A stretch of DNA of 64,000 nucleotides from Kriegella aquimaris (GCF_900103215.1 NZ_FNGV01000004.1:310001-374000), one strand, 5' to 3'. Shown: positions 1-8,776, counted from the stretch's first letter. Numbers and translations are program-made. The notes: generated by a model not told the origin, from the letters alone.

Positions 1-92
1 ACAACAATCTGTTGCTTCTCCGCCGCTTTCTCGGCACACCCAAAACAGAATAAAACAACAACTAATGAAAGAAAAGCCGAATTTACACGCAT
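1..92 (-). CDS. N-terminus of a lipoprotein (gene cut by window edge)
   Basis: Reading the minus strand from an ATG at 92-90 gives MRVNSAFLSLVVVLFCFGCAE, a basic start, a hydrophobic stretch and a lipobox ending in Cys19, then a charged segment. This is a type II (lipoprotein) signal peptide; the rest of the gene lies before base 1, so the mature domain cannot be named. The ATG follows the kduD stop by only 2 bp, so it is the third gene of the kduI-kduD operon. By context it is probably a surface or periplasmic protein of uronate or oligouronide use (lyase, hydrolase or binding protein); that is inference only. Confidence 0.7.
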   Translation of the reverse strand, partial: MRVNSAFLSLVVVLFCFGCAEKAAEKQQIV

Positions 93-94
93 AA

Positions 95-889
95 TTAGTT
101 TTCGTTTGAAGGTTTACCGATGGTTGCCAAAATACCACCATCAACATATAATATATGACCGTTAACAAAGTTACTTGCCTTAGAGGCTAGAAATACGGCA
201 GCACCACCCAAATCGTCGGGATCACCCCACTTTGCGGCCGGGGTTCGATTGATAATAAAATCATTAAAGGGATGCCCATCGACCCGTATCGGTGCCGTTT
301 GGGAAGTAGCAAAATAGCCCGGTCCTATTCCGTTGATCTGGATATTGTGTTTGGCCCATTCCGTTGCCATATTCTGGGTCAACATTTTTAATCCGCCTTT
401 TGCCGCAGCATACGCGCCTACCGTATTGCGCCCCAATTCGCTCATCATTGAGCAAATATTGATGATTTTACCTTTTTTTCTGGCGATCATGCTTTTAACC
501 ACGTGTTTTGAAACTATAAACGGACTCACCAAATCAATATCGATAACCTGTTTAAAATCGGCTACTTCCATTTCTTCAAGTGGCGTTCTCTTAATAATTC
601 CGGCGTTGTTAATCAAGATATCGATGGCGCCTACCTCGCTTTGTATCTTTTGAACGGCTTCGATTACCTCGGCCTCATCAGCAACATTAAATTTATAGCC
701 AAAAGCCTTTATACCTTCTGACTCATAATATTTTACGGCATCGTCTATTTTTTGTTGTGACGAATTGCCGTTAACGATAAGGGTTGCGCCAGCATTACCC
801 AAGCCCTTTGCCATTGCCATACCAAGACCGTGAGTACTACCCGTGACCAAAGCAATTTTTCCTGTCAAATCAAATAATGAATTATCCAT
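95..889 (-). CDS. kduD: SDR oxidoreductase, 2-deoxy-D-gluconate 3-dehydrogenase type
   Basis: Classical short-chain dehydrogenase of 264 aa. It shows the TGxxxGxG cofactor motif (residues 16-23, TGSTHGLG), NNAG at 95-98, and the catalytic Ser147, Tyr160 and Lys164 (YAAAK). KduD-type enzymes interconvert 2-dehydro-3-deoxy-D-gluconate and 3-deoxy-glycero-2,5-hexodiulosonate with NAD(H), the step after KduI in catabolism of unsaturated uronates from pectin, ulvan, alginate or glycosaminoglycans. It sits 2 bp behind kduI, which is the main reason to choose KduD over a gluconate 5-dehydrogenase. Cytoplasmic; no signal peptide. The exact substrate is not provable from sequence. Confidence 0.85.
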   Translation of the reverse strand: MDNSLFDLTGKIALVTGSTHGLGMAMAKGLGNAGATLIVNGNSSQQKIDDAVKYYESEGIKAFGYKFNVADEAEVIEAVQKIQSEVGAIDILINNAGIIKRTPLEEMEVADFKQVIDIDLVSPFIVSKHVVKSMIARKKGKIINICSMMSELGRNTVGAYAAAKGGLKMLTQNMATEWAKHNIQINGIGPGYFATSQTAPIRVDGHPFNDFIINRTPAAKWGDPDDLGGAAVFLASKASNFVNGHILYVDGGILATIGKPSNEN

Positions 890-891
890 AT

Positions 892-1731
892 CTATCTTAA
901 TTCGGTTATTTTAGCAACATCCATATCCGTATAATCGAGATTTTCTCCCGCCATTCCCCAAATAAAAGTGTAATTCGAAGTTCCAGAACCACAGTGTATC
1001 GACCACGGTGGTGAGATTACAGCTTGGTGGTTGTGCATCCAAATATGTCTAGTTTCACTTGGCTGCCCCATGAAGTGGCAGACAGCTTGTTCTTCAGGTA
1101 CATCCATATAGAAATAAACCTCCATACGACGGTCGTGCACATGGGCCGGCATGGTATTCCAAACGCTACCCGTTTTCAAAGTGGTCATTCCCATTTGCAA
1201 TTGGCAGGTTGTCACCACGCCACCGATAATCATTTGGTTTACGGTACGGTGATTGGCAGTTTCTAGTGATCCCAATTCAAGTTTATTGGCATCTTCTAAA
1301 CTTACCTTTTTTGTAGGATAGTTGGTATGGGCCGGCGCAGAATTCAAATAAAATTTGGCAGGTTTGGTTTCTGAATCACTTTTAAAAACGACTTCTTTTG
1401 CCCCCATTCCGATGTACAAGGCATCTTTATGACCCAAGGCATACGAAGTTCCGTCTACAACAACTGAACCGCTATCCCCGACATTGATGATACCTAATTC
1501 ACGACGTTCCAAAAAATACGTTGATTTTAGCGGATCAATGCTTTCCAAGGTCAAAGACTGCTTAGGCACCGCTGAACCAGCAATATAGCGGTCATAATGG
1601 GAATAGGTAAGAACCATCTTTCCCTCCTGCATGAGATTATCGATTAAAAACTCGTCCCGTAATTGGGTCGTATCGTATTGTTTCACGGCTTCAGGGCTGG
1701 AGGCGTATCTTGTTTCGTAAAGAGTTGTCAT
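892..1731 (-). CDS. kduI: 5-dehydro-4-deoxy-D-glucuronate isomerase
   Basis: A 279-aa cupin-fold KduI, the usual family length. The zinc site is intact: His197 and His199 in PAHVHDRRMEVYFY, Glu204, and His246 in PPWSIHCGSGT. It isomerises 5-dehydro-4-deoxy-D-glucuronate (DKI) to 3-deoxy-glycero-2,5-hexodiulosonate in the cytoplasm, feeding KduD. First gene of the minus-strand operon kduI-kduD-lipoprotein; its start faces the divergent LacI gene across 228 bp holding a -7 box (1829-1836) and a palindromic operator. Expression is therefore probably repressed by the neighbouring LacI protein until a uronate-derived inducer appears (inference). Confidence 0.93.
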   Translation of the reverse strand: MTTLYETRYASSPEAVKQYDTTQLRDEFLIDNLMQEGKMVLTYSHYDRYIAGSAVPKQSLTLESIDPLKSTYFLERRELGIINVGDSGSVVVDGTSYALGHKDALYIGMGAKEVVFKSDSETKPAKFYLNSAPAHTNYPTKKVSLEDANKLELGSLETANHRTVNQMIIGGVVTTCQLQMGMTTLKTGSVWNTMPAHVHDRRMEVYFYMDVPEEQAVCHFMGQPSETRHIWMHNHQAVISPPWSIHCGSGTSNYTFIWGMAGENLDYTDMDVAKITELR

Positions 1732-1828
1732 TGTCTATATATGTTAATGATATTAATAAAAGGATGTAATTATAATCCGTTCAGTTAAACAGCGGTTTTC
1801 TATAACCAAATCGAAATGATGGTTTTTT

Positions 1829-1836
1829 CAAATGTA
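1829..1836 (-). promoter_or_regulatory. -7 box of the kduI promoter
   Basis: The minus strand reads TACATTTG, a perfect match to the Bacteroidetes -7 consensus TAnnTTTG, about 100 bp before the kduI start. It directly abuts the palindrome at 1840-1865, so a protein bound there would block the -33/-7 region. Confidence 0.55.
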
Positions 1837-1839
1837 CAT

Positions 1840-1865
1840 AATTAATACAATCGATTGTATTAATT
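1840..1865. promoter_or_regulatory. Perfect 26-bp palindrome, candidate LacI-family operator
   Basis: The sequence around AATACAATCGATTGTATT (1844-1861) is a perfect inverted repeat extending to 13 bp per arm (1840-1865), centred on a CG step as is typical of LacI-family operators. It lies between the divergent kduI and LacI-type genes, next to the kduI -7 box and upstream of a weak lacI -7-like box (TAAATTTA, 1880-1887). One operator could control both directions. Confidence 0.7.
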
Positions 1866-1959
1866 GTCCTCGAAATCTTTAAATTTACAAAAATTAGGTA
1901 ATGGAAGCAACAGCCAAAAATGTGCTTTGATTTACTTCCCAGTTGAAAAAACTTAGTTC

Positions 1960-2994
1960 ATGAAAAATGTGACCATTCACGAAATCGCCAAGGCACTGAA
2001 CGTTAATAGTTCAACGGTCTCAAGAGCACTTAACGACAGCGACCGGGTAACCGCAAAAACAAAACGTAAAGTTTTGGAGAAAGCTAAGGAAATGGGATAT
2101 CAACGAAATATGTTAGCTTCCAATCTCCGCCGAAAAAAAAGCAATACGATCGGTGTGGTTGTTCCTCGAATCTCTCGACATTTTTTTTCATCTACTATTG
2201 CAGGTATTGAAGAGACCGCTTATAAATTGGGTTTTAATGTTATCATATGCCAGTCTTTAGAAGAGCTCGAAAAAGAGGAGCTGATTATTGAGAATCTAAT
2301 TGCCAATAGGGTCGATGGTATTCTCATTTCAGTTTCAATGGGCACAAAAAAAGGAGAACATCTGGCGAACTGCCTAAACAACAGAATTCCGGTAGTCTTC
2401 TTCGATAGGCATTTAGAAGGATTTCCAGATATGGGCAAAGTTTTGATAGATGATCAGCTTGGGGCCTATCGCGCGACCGAACATCTAATTCAAAAAGGAT
2501 GTAAAAAAATCGGGCATTTCTCAGGACCTAAAAGTTTACTGATCTATAAAAATCGACTTGAAGGATACAAAATGGCCCTGAAGAACTACCATATTCCCTA
2601 TGATGAAAGCTATGTATTGACCTCTAAGTTGATGAAAGAGGATGGTCTAGAAATGGCAAAAAAAATATTAAAAGAACATAGTGACCTTGATGGCCTGTTC
2701 TGTTCAAACGACACCTCAGCTGTCGGCGCCTTTGGCTATTTCAAAACCATAGGTAAAAGAGTTCCAGAAGACATTGCTATTGTCGGCTTTAGCAACGAGC
2801 CTTTCTCAGCACTTACCGAACCTTCTTTAACGACAATAGACCAATCAGGAGAAGAAATCGGAAAGGCGGCCTGCACTCTTTTACTCAAACACATTGCAAG
2901 TGGCAATACCTTGATAACGAACGAAACGGTTATTCTAAACCCAAAGCTTATAGAGCGCGGTTCTAGTCAAAGGCAAACGGCCACGATATTTTAA
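1960..2994 (+). CDS. LacI-family transcriptional regulator
   Basis: A 344-aa regulator with an N-terminal LacI helix-turn-helix (residues 3-50: IHEIAKALNVNSSTVSRALN) and hinge region, followed by a periplasmic-binding-protein-like effector domain (about 60-335). The length is standard for the family. It is transcribed away from kduI-kduD, and the intervening 26-bp palindrome is the likely operator. By position it is the repressor of uronate catabolism, possibly sensing a KduI/KduD intermediate such as KDG or DKI; the ligand is inference. Downstream it is separated by 96 bp from an unrelated molybdoenzyme gene on the same strand. Confidence 0.9.
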   Translation: MKNVTIHEIAKALNVNSSTVSRALNDSDRVTAKTKRKVLEKAKEMGYQRNMLASNLRRKKSNTIGVVVPRISRHFFSSTIAGIEETAYKLGFNVIICQSLEELEKEELIIENLIANRVDGILISVSMGTKKGEHLANCLNNRIPVVFFDRHLEGFPDMGKVLIDDQLGAYRATEHLIQKGCKKIGHFSGPKSLLIYKNRLEGYKMALKNYHIPYDESYVLTSKLMKEDGLEMAKKILKEHSDLDGLFCSNDTSAVGAFGYFKTIGKRVPEDIAIVGFSNEPFSALTEPSLTTIDQSGEEIGKAACTLLLKHIASGNTLITNETVILNPKLIERGSSQRQTATIF

Positions 2995-3090
2995 TTACCA
3001 AACTTACAGGATAAAACTTTCACCCTTTTGTTTTCAACTCCAATTTTGCTACCTTAATTCATTAATAAATTATCATACGAAATAAAAATT

Positions 3091-5403
3091 ATGAACGACC
3101 CAAAACGGGATGTAGCGGCAGGCATACCAGAAAAATTCAGTAATATCAGGTTAAGTAAACCAATGGACTACGCCGCTGGAAAATTGGCAGTGGCCAAAAC
3201 GCTGCAACATGGTTTTATGGAAATGGGGGTCGTTAAATCATTTCGGGCACTTTTTAGTATGAATCAAAATGATGGGTTTGATTGTCCCAGTTGTGCTTGG
3301 GGCGACCCTGAACATCCGTCAAAAATTGGTGAATATTGCGAAAACGGTGCAAAAGCATTGGCCGATGAGGCCACCAATTCTCATATTGGCGCTACTTTTT
3401 TCAAAAATAATTCAGTAGAAGAACTCGCACGTCTGACCGACTATGAGCTAAACAAATTAGGCAGAATTACAGAACCTTTGGTACTTCGGCCAGGAAGCGT
3501 TTATTACGCCCCTATTTCTTGGCAGGAAGCTTTCGAACTGATGGCTGCCGAACTTCACAAACTTCCGAGCCCTGATGAAGCCATATTCTACACTTCTGGA
3601 CGCTCTAGTAATGAAGCGGCTTTTTTATATGGCATGTTCGCAAGGGCCTTCGGCACCAATAATATGCCCGACTGTTCGAACATGTGCCACGAGTCAAGTG
3701 GCGTAGCCCTTTCGGAGACCTTGGGAATAGGTAAAGGATCTGTAAAACTGGAAGACCTTCATGAGGCGGAAGTGATTATCGTAGCCGGACAAAACCCAGG
3801 CACAAATCACCCGAGAATGCTTACTGCACTTGAAAAATGCAAAGAGAATGGAGGCCACGTCATTAGCATAAATCCGTTAGAGGAATCGGGGCTTGTACGA
3901 TTTAAAAATCCACAGACCATTAAAGGAATGCTCGGCAACGGGGAACAGATTGCCGACGTACATTTACCAGTACGTATCAATCAAGACATCCCCTTACTAA
4001 AACTTATCATCAAAAAATTGGCTCTCTTAGATCAAAAATCGGAGCAAGTTTTCGACCACAATTTCATTGAAAAATATACACAAGGCTATAACGATTTAAT
4101 GACCGATTTGGCGACTTATGAAGAAGCCGATTTATTAGTCAAATGTGGAGTGGAGGAAGAATTGATCAATCAGACGGTAGGCCTTTTGGCCAATAAATCA
4201 AAAATCATCGTTTGCTGGGCCATGGGACTCACACAACACAAAAATGGGGTGGCCAATATCAGGGAATACATAAACCTAATTTTACTCAAGGGCGCACTCG
4301 GGAAGCCGGGCGCAGGCACCTGTCCGGTTCGAGGGCATAGCAATGTGCAGGGCGATCGGAGTGTTGGCATCATGCATTTTGTCGACAAAGATTTGAATAA
4401 GCGTATTGCTGAGCATTTAGGATTTAACGCGCCTGAAAAGGAAGGTTTTGACGTGGTAAAAGCCATGCAGGCAATGCATGAGGGCAAGGCTAAAATATTC
4501 ATGGCCCTTGGAGGGAATTTTTTAATGGCGGCCTCAGATACCGAATACACGGCCGACGCATTAAAACGTTGCGACCTTACTGTTCAAGTAAGTACAAAAT
4601 TGAACAGAAGTCATCTGGTAACGGGAAAAACTGCGCTTATCTTGCCCACTTTTGGTCGTTCGGAAAAAGATGAAAAAGCAGGTGAATTGCGTTACATTAC
4701 CGTCGAGAATAGTATGGGCAAAGTTAAAAAATCGAGAGGATTACTTAAACCCGCTTCAAATAAGATAATGAGCGAACCCGAAATCGTTGCCAATTTAGCG
4801 CATACTTATTTCAAAGGAAATCATCCGGTGGATTGGATTGCCATGGGTGATGATTATTCACTGATACGTGATAAAATCGATAAGGTCGCCAAAGGTTTTG
4901 ACAGCACCGAGCAACGTATCAAGAATTCAGGATATTATTTACCCAACAACGTGCGAAATCTTGATTTTAGCATGCTACCTAACGGAAAGGCCCAATTGAC
5001 CATAAACAGCTTATCGGAATTACGTACGAAGAAAGATGAGTTTGTTTTAATGACCATTCGTTCGCATGATCAATTTAATACGACAATTTATGGTTTAGAT
5101 GATCGCTACCGGGGTGTTTATAATGAAAGAAGAGTGGTTTTCATGAACCCTAAGGATATCAAAAAATTAGGATTAAAAGATTTAGAAGTCGTAGACATGA
5201 CCAGTCACTACGACAACACGAAACGAACCGCAAAAAAATTCAAGATCGTTCCCTATGCCATTCCCGTTGGTAATTTGGCGGCTTATTATCCTGAGACCAA
5301 CGTTCTAATTCCTTATAATCATTTTGCAGACCAGAGCCACACCCCTATCAGTAAGTCGGTAATCGTAAAAATCGTGGGAAACAGGGAGCTCGAAACTGTA
5401 TGA
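3091..5403 (+). CDS. FdhF/YdeP-family molybdopterin oxidoreductase
   Basis: A 770-aa cytoplasmic molybdopterin oxidoreductase of the YdeP type (formate-dehydrogenase-alpha-like). The N-terminus has the family Cys pattern (Cys65, Cys68, Cys83: DCPSCAWGDPEH then YCENGAKA), a CSNMCHESSG segment where formate dehydrogenases bind molybdenum, the molybdopterin domain (about 120-600) and a C-terminal molydopterin-dinucleotide-binding domain (about 640-760). There is no twin-arginine signal. Its substrate is unknown; E. coli YdeP is linked to acid resistance. It lies at the edge of the nitrate/nitrite cluster, convergent with the nirB operon (42 bp apart), so it may share Moco supply rather than pathway. 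True formate dehydrogenase activity is not supported. Confidence 0.85.
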   Translation: MNDPKRDVAAGIPEKFSNIRLSKPMDYAAGKLAVAKTLQHGFMEMGVVKSFRALFSMNQNDGFDCPSCAWGDPEHPSKIGEYCENGAKALADEATNSHIGATFFKNNSVEELARLTDYELNKLGRITEPLVLRPGSVYYAPISWQEAFELMAAELHKLPSPDEAIFYTSGRSSNEAAFLYGMFARAFGTNNMPDCSNMCHESSGVALSETLGIGKGSVKLEDLHEAEVIIVAGQNPGTNHPRMLTALEKCKENGGHVISINPLEESGLVRFKNPQTIKGMLGNGEQIADVHLPVRINQDIPLLKLIIKKLALLDQKSEQVFDHNFIEKYTQGYNDLMTDLATYEEADLLVKCGVEEELINQTVGLLANKSKIIVCWAMGLTQHKNGVANIREYINLILLKGALGKPGAGTCPVRGHSNVQGDRSVGIMHFVDKDLNKRIAEHLGFNAPEKEGFDVVKAMQAMHEGKAKIFMALGGNFLMAASDTEYTADALKRCDLTVQVSTKLNRSHLVTGKTALILPTFGRSEKDEKAGELRYITVENSMGKVKKSRGLLKPASNKIMSEPEIVANLAHTYFKGNHPVDWIAMGDDYSLIRDKIDKVAKGFDSTEQRIKNSGYYLPNNVRNLDFSMLPNGKAQLTINSLSELRTKKDEFVLMTIRSHDQFNTTIYGLDDRYRGVYNERRVVFMNPKDIKKLGLKDLEVVDMTSHYDNTKRTAKKFKIVPYAIPVGNLAAYYPETNVLIPYNHFADQSHTPISKSVIVKIVGNRELETV

Positions 5404-5445
5404 ATTAATCGAACTTCATGATGGTTTCTCTAGACAAGGTCAGGG

Positions 5446-5820
5446 CTATTTGTTCGCTAAAGGGTTTGGGTAATTATCCGATTGATCTTCAATGGTCTCA
5501 TCCAAACAGGTAAAATCTTTTTCTAAAAGCAACGACAGTTCTGCACCCGACGCTGATACTATCGTGTGCTGAAACCCTACTTGTTCGCTGTCACCCCATC
5601 TTTCCCTTTCTTTTTCCGGAAGGTATAAGGTTATTGTATTCTCCTTGAAATTGGCATCAAGATGCTCCAAACCGGCCTTTGTCCTTAATTCATAAATAAA
5701 GGTTTTGTCCCTGAACTGAGTTTTTTCCTCGAAATGACCTGTTTCGCAAAAAATCTTCACCTCTGTCCTTGTCAATCTGTATCTAACAGTGTTTCCTTTT
5801 ATTCTAATCTTCATCATCAA
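5446..5820 (-). CDS. Small conserved protein, DUF7009-like
   Basis: A 124-aa protein without signal peptide or membrane segment. It starts MMMKIRIKGNTVRYRLTRTEV, is rich in beta-strand-forming residues, and has an acidic C-terminus. I recall similar proteins in Bacteroidetes grouped as DUF7009, but that assignment is from memory. It is the last gene of the nirB-nirD-DUF4202-kinase operon, 5 bp after the kinase stop. Three ATG codons in a row make the exact start ambiguous by two codons. Function unknown; the position suggests a role linked to nitrite reduction or to the kinase. Confidence 0.75.
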   Translation of the reverse strand: MMMKIRIKGNTVRYRLTRTEVKIFCETGHFEEKTQFRDKTFIYELRTKAGLEHLDANFKENTITLYLPEKERERWGDSEQVGFQHTIVSASGAELSLLLEKDFTCLDETIEDQSDNYPNPLANK

Positions 5821-5825
5821 AAATT

Positions 5826-7691
5826 TTATTGGGGCAAAACTTCTTGGCCCACTTCCTCATTTTCGTATTCCGTTCTATAATTAATAGTTACCCGAGTTCC
5901 GCGCCCCGGAGCAGAATTTATAAACAGGCGACCATTAATATAACCAATTCTTTCTTTCATAAAGAAGAGCCCCATACCTCCTTCACTACCATTCGTTGGC
6001 CGCTTTTCCAAAGCTTGGGGATCAAACCCTTTACCATCATCGTCAATAACCACACTTAAAATACCATCGCTATGATTTAAGGTCAAAAGAATATAATTGG
6101 CTTCGGCATATTTGATGGCATTGTTTATGGCTTCTTGTACCACTCTATAAATATTTGTTTCGGCCAATGAATCAAAACGTAAATTTTGATGTGTTTTGTT
6201 CTCGAACAAAATATTCTTTCCTGTTAATTTCGAAAGCTCCATTGTCATTTTCTGCAACGCCGGAAAGATTCCATGATCACTAAGTTCCGGTGGTGTGAGG
6301 TTAAAGGTTGCAGTACGGACACCCTTTATCAGATCGGTCGTAAGCTCTTTTAAATAGGCAATTTTCTCAGCAGTTTTATCTTTATTTTTTAGATTTATAG
6401 ATTCGATATTGAATTTCAAGGCGGTCAACATTTGGCCAATACCATCATGAATATCTTTGGCAATGCGCTTACGTTCTTCTTCTTGACCTTCGACAATCTG
6501 ACTAGCCTGAAGTTGCTTTTGACGCATGATCTCGTCATAGTTCTGTTTGGTAAGCTGTTCTATTTTTAATTGGTTCCGCTTGCGTTCGGTAATATCGGAA
6601 CACAAGATTAAAACACTTTGCTCCAAACTTGTTTGGTGCATCGGTATGATAGACATATCCAACCATAGTTCATCGCCTTTCTCTGTCTTGACCTTTATTT
6701 CTTCGACACGAATGTTTTTGCGGTTACTTTTTAAAATCTCCTTTAAGTATTGTTGTTGGCCCTCATCAGAGGTTAATATTTCAGACAAAGGGCGGTTCAA
6801 ATCTTGTTCGTCACTACCCAAAAGTTCTATAAACTTTCTGCTTATAAATACTACTTGACCGTCATTTTTGGCGCTGGCAAACAAGGCGGCGTTATCAATT
6901 ACAAAATTGAGCTCTTGTAATTTTTCAAGTGACTTCTCTTTCTCTTGGTATAACTTTTCTATTTTTCGAGAGTTCTCATCAGATTTTTTTTGGCTGTCCA
7001 TCAAATTCTTGATGGTTTTTCTAATTTGAATGGAAAGTGGTCTGAAAATAAAACCGATTTCCAATAGTAGGATGGCAAGGGAAAATGCCAGTAGAAAATA
7101 CTCTTTTTGCTTAAGGTTCTGGAGCTGTTTTTTACTTCGCTCATCGTACTCATTGACGATACCATCCATCATGTTCAAAAAAATTCTTTCATTTTCAAGA
7201 ATCACACCCACCTTGGCTTCAATGTTTTTTTCTACTTCTGAGCCAGCGTCTTGTGAATGCTCTAGCAGCCATGTTATATTTTCAGCCATGGCCAATTGAT
7301 GTGGGCTTATTTTATGAAAAAGATTTAAAATTTCATCATCTTCTTCTTTTGGGAGACCCGCTTCCTTATTGCCAAATTGCAAAGCTCGATGTGCTTTTTG
7401 CCAAGCTGATAAATCTTCTCGTATTTCTGATATAATATGTTGTCGTTGCGCAGCATTACCATCTGCTTTAAGCAACAACACTTCTTTCACCAATTTCTGG
7501 CTATATGCACGTTGCATTCCTGCAACATTGATAACACGGGAGTCATCTAATTGCGAATTCAAATGTCTTTGAATAAGAACCTGTGCAAAAATAACGGTTA
7601 AGGCAATGGCGGCCAATGCGAGCAAATACCATTTTCTGACCCTTTTAAAAGTAGCCGTATCCAATGGCAGGGTATGCTTGTTTTTGCTCAT
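5826..7691 (-). CDS. Membrane sensor histidine kinase, NarX/PilJ-type sensor with PAS
   Basis: A 621-aa kinase. Transmembrane segments at about 21-41 and 198-217 flank a periplasmic helical domain whose start, VINVAGMQRAYSQKLVKE (residues 53-70), resembles the nitrate-binding P-box of NarX/NarQ (PilJ-type domain). A coiled linker (230-262), a PAS domain (about 262-370), HisKA_3 with phosphoacceptor His415 (KRIAKDIHDGIGQ) and HATPase_c (N-box near 518-526, DDDGKGFD 551-557, GGMGLFFMKERI 571-582) follow. It should sense nitrate or nitrite and phosphorylate a NarL-type regulator, most plausibly the one at 16244-16915. It is co-transcribed with nirBD, 31 bp after the DUF4202 gene. Confidence 0.9.
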   Translation of the reverse strand: MSKNKHTLPLDTATFKRVRKWYLLALAAIALTVIFAQVLIQRHLNSQLDDSRVINVAGMQRAYSQKLVKEVLLLKADGNAAQRQHIISEIREDLSAWQKAHRALQFGNKEAGLPKEEDDEILNLFHKISPHQLAMAENITWLLEHSQDAGSEVEKNIEAKVGVILENERIFLNMMDGIVNEYDERSKKQLQNLKQKEYFLLAFSLAILLLEIGFIFRPLSIQIRKTIKNLMDSQKKSDENSRKIEKLYQEKEKSLEKLQELNFVIDNAALFASAKNDGQVVFISRKFIELLGSDEQDLNRPLSEILTSDEGQQQYLKEILKSNRKNIRVEEIKVKTEKGDELWLDMSIIPMHQTSLEQSVLILCSDITERKRNQLKIEQLTKQNYDEIMRQKQLQASQIVEGQEEERKRIAKDIHDGIGQMLTALKFNIESINLKNKDKTAEKIAYLKELTTDLIKGVRTATFNLTPPELSDHGIFPALQKMTMELSKLTGKNILFENKTHQNLRFDSLAETNIYRVVQEAINNAIKYAEANYILLTLNHSDGILSVVIDDDGKGFDPQALEKRPTNGSEGGMGLFFMKERIGYINGRLFINSAPGRGTRVTINYRTEYENEEVGQEVLPQ

Positions 7692-7722
7692 TTTACCAAA
7701 TTGTGACTATAAAGATAATCGA

Positions 7723-8313
7723 TTAGCCTTGAAGGGCCTTCGAAACCAAGGCCTTAGTGGATGGGGACAAAGGCAATCGATGGGCAGCCGAATGACCGTC
7801 TTCAGACATTTTGCACCATGTTTTCTGAAGGATATCAATCAATTTGACCTCCGTATATTTCTGGGCGAAGCTATCGAAATAATATTCTAGAAATACCAGA
7901 CAGATAACATCTTCCAAGGTCTGGGTCTCTTCATTTTTCTTCAGCTGTTTTTTCTCCAATAAAAAAGAGACTTGTGCAATGATATCTTGGTCATAGCCTA
8001 CCTTTTCGAGAATTTCACTGGCTTTTTTCGCATGGAACTTTTTTAAATCTTGTCGCCATTTCAAGTATCCGGTCCGGTTCATCTCATACGATTCACGTGG
8101 AATTTCCCAGCGACAAATATGTTGACAGCGTGCCGTAAGCTGTAATGCCTCTGAAGCATCTGGAGCAAATTCGTTCAGCTTTTCGGTCATGCGCATGGCA
8201 TACAATAACTCTTTGGCATATTCCTTTCCCTGCCACACCTCTACATTCGGGTCTTGCTTATTTGCTTCATCAAAAAGCGTGAAGGCCTTTTGCAATTTCT
8301 CTGACGATGCCAT
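7723..8313 (-). CDS. DUF4202 domain protein
   Basis: A 196-aa soluble, mostly helical protein that I recognise as DUF4202. It has conserved His/Cys/Trp/Glu clusters (CQHICRWEIPRESY at about 63-76, and HSAAHRLPLS near residues 174-183) suggestive of a metal site or HD-like fold. The biochemical role is not known. It lies between nirD (24 bp upstream) and the sensor kinase (31 bp downstream), so it is translated with the nitrite reductase. A role in nitrite reductase function or maturation is inference. Confidence 0.85.
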   Translation of the reverse strand: MASSEKLQKAFTLFDEANKQDPNVEVWQGKEYAKELLYAMRMTEKLNEFAPDASEALQLTARCQHICRWEIPRESYEMNRTGYLKWRQDLKKFHAKKASEILEKVGYDQDIIAQVSFLLEKKQLKKNEETQTLEDVICLVFLEYYFDSFAQKYTEVKLIDILQKTWCKMSEDGHSAAHRLPLSPSTKALVSKALQG

Positions 8314-8337
8314 AGTATCTCCGGTTTTCTTCCAAAG

Positions 8338-8715
8338 CTATTCAGAAAACCCGATATACACAAAACCATTATCTAATTTTACGGGATACGTGGCAAGCGT
8401 ACTTAAATCGCCATTGAGATGTTCCCCTGTTTTTAGCGACCATGTATTTTTGTGTAAGGGACACGCCACTTTTGGCTCTCCATGTTCTTCCCCAATCATA
8501 CCACGTGATAAAACCATCTCCATCTTGTGTGGACAAAGATTTTGACAGGCGTACCAGGTGCCTTCTCTAGTAAAATTGAACACCGCGATTTGTTTGTCTT
8601 TATATTTTACGCAAGCCCCGCCATTTTTGGGAAATTTAGAAACCGCTGCTGCTTTAAACCACACCTTTATGTCTGCTGGTTTTACCGCTTCCTGTATATT
8701 CAGACCTATATCCAT
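8338..8715 (-). CDS. nirD: Nitrite reductase small subunit, Rieske type
   Basis: A 125-aa Rieske [2Fe-2S] protein, partner of NirB. The cluster ligands are visible: Cys61-Pro-His63 and Cys85-Pro-Leu-His88. Some NirD proteins, as in E. coli, lack these residues; here both Cys-His pairs are kept, so it can bind a real Rieske cluster. It follows nirB by 61 bp on the minus strand. Cytoplasmic, no signal. It functions in NAD(P)H-dependent reduction of nitrite to ammonium. Confidence 0.92.
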   Translation of the reverse strand: MDIGLNIQEAVKPADIKVWFKAAAVSKFPKNGGACVKYKDKQIAVFNFTREGTWYACQNLCPHKMEMVLSRGMIGEEHGEPKVACPLHKNTWSLKTGEHLNGDLSTLATYPVKLDNGFVYIGFSE

Positions 8716-8776
8716 AATTTTTTCCTTTTAGTAGTTGATAAAATAAATTGCTTATTGCAGTTTTTGGTAATCTGAA

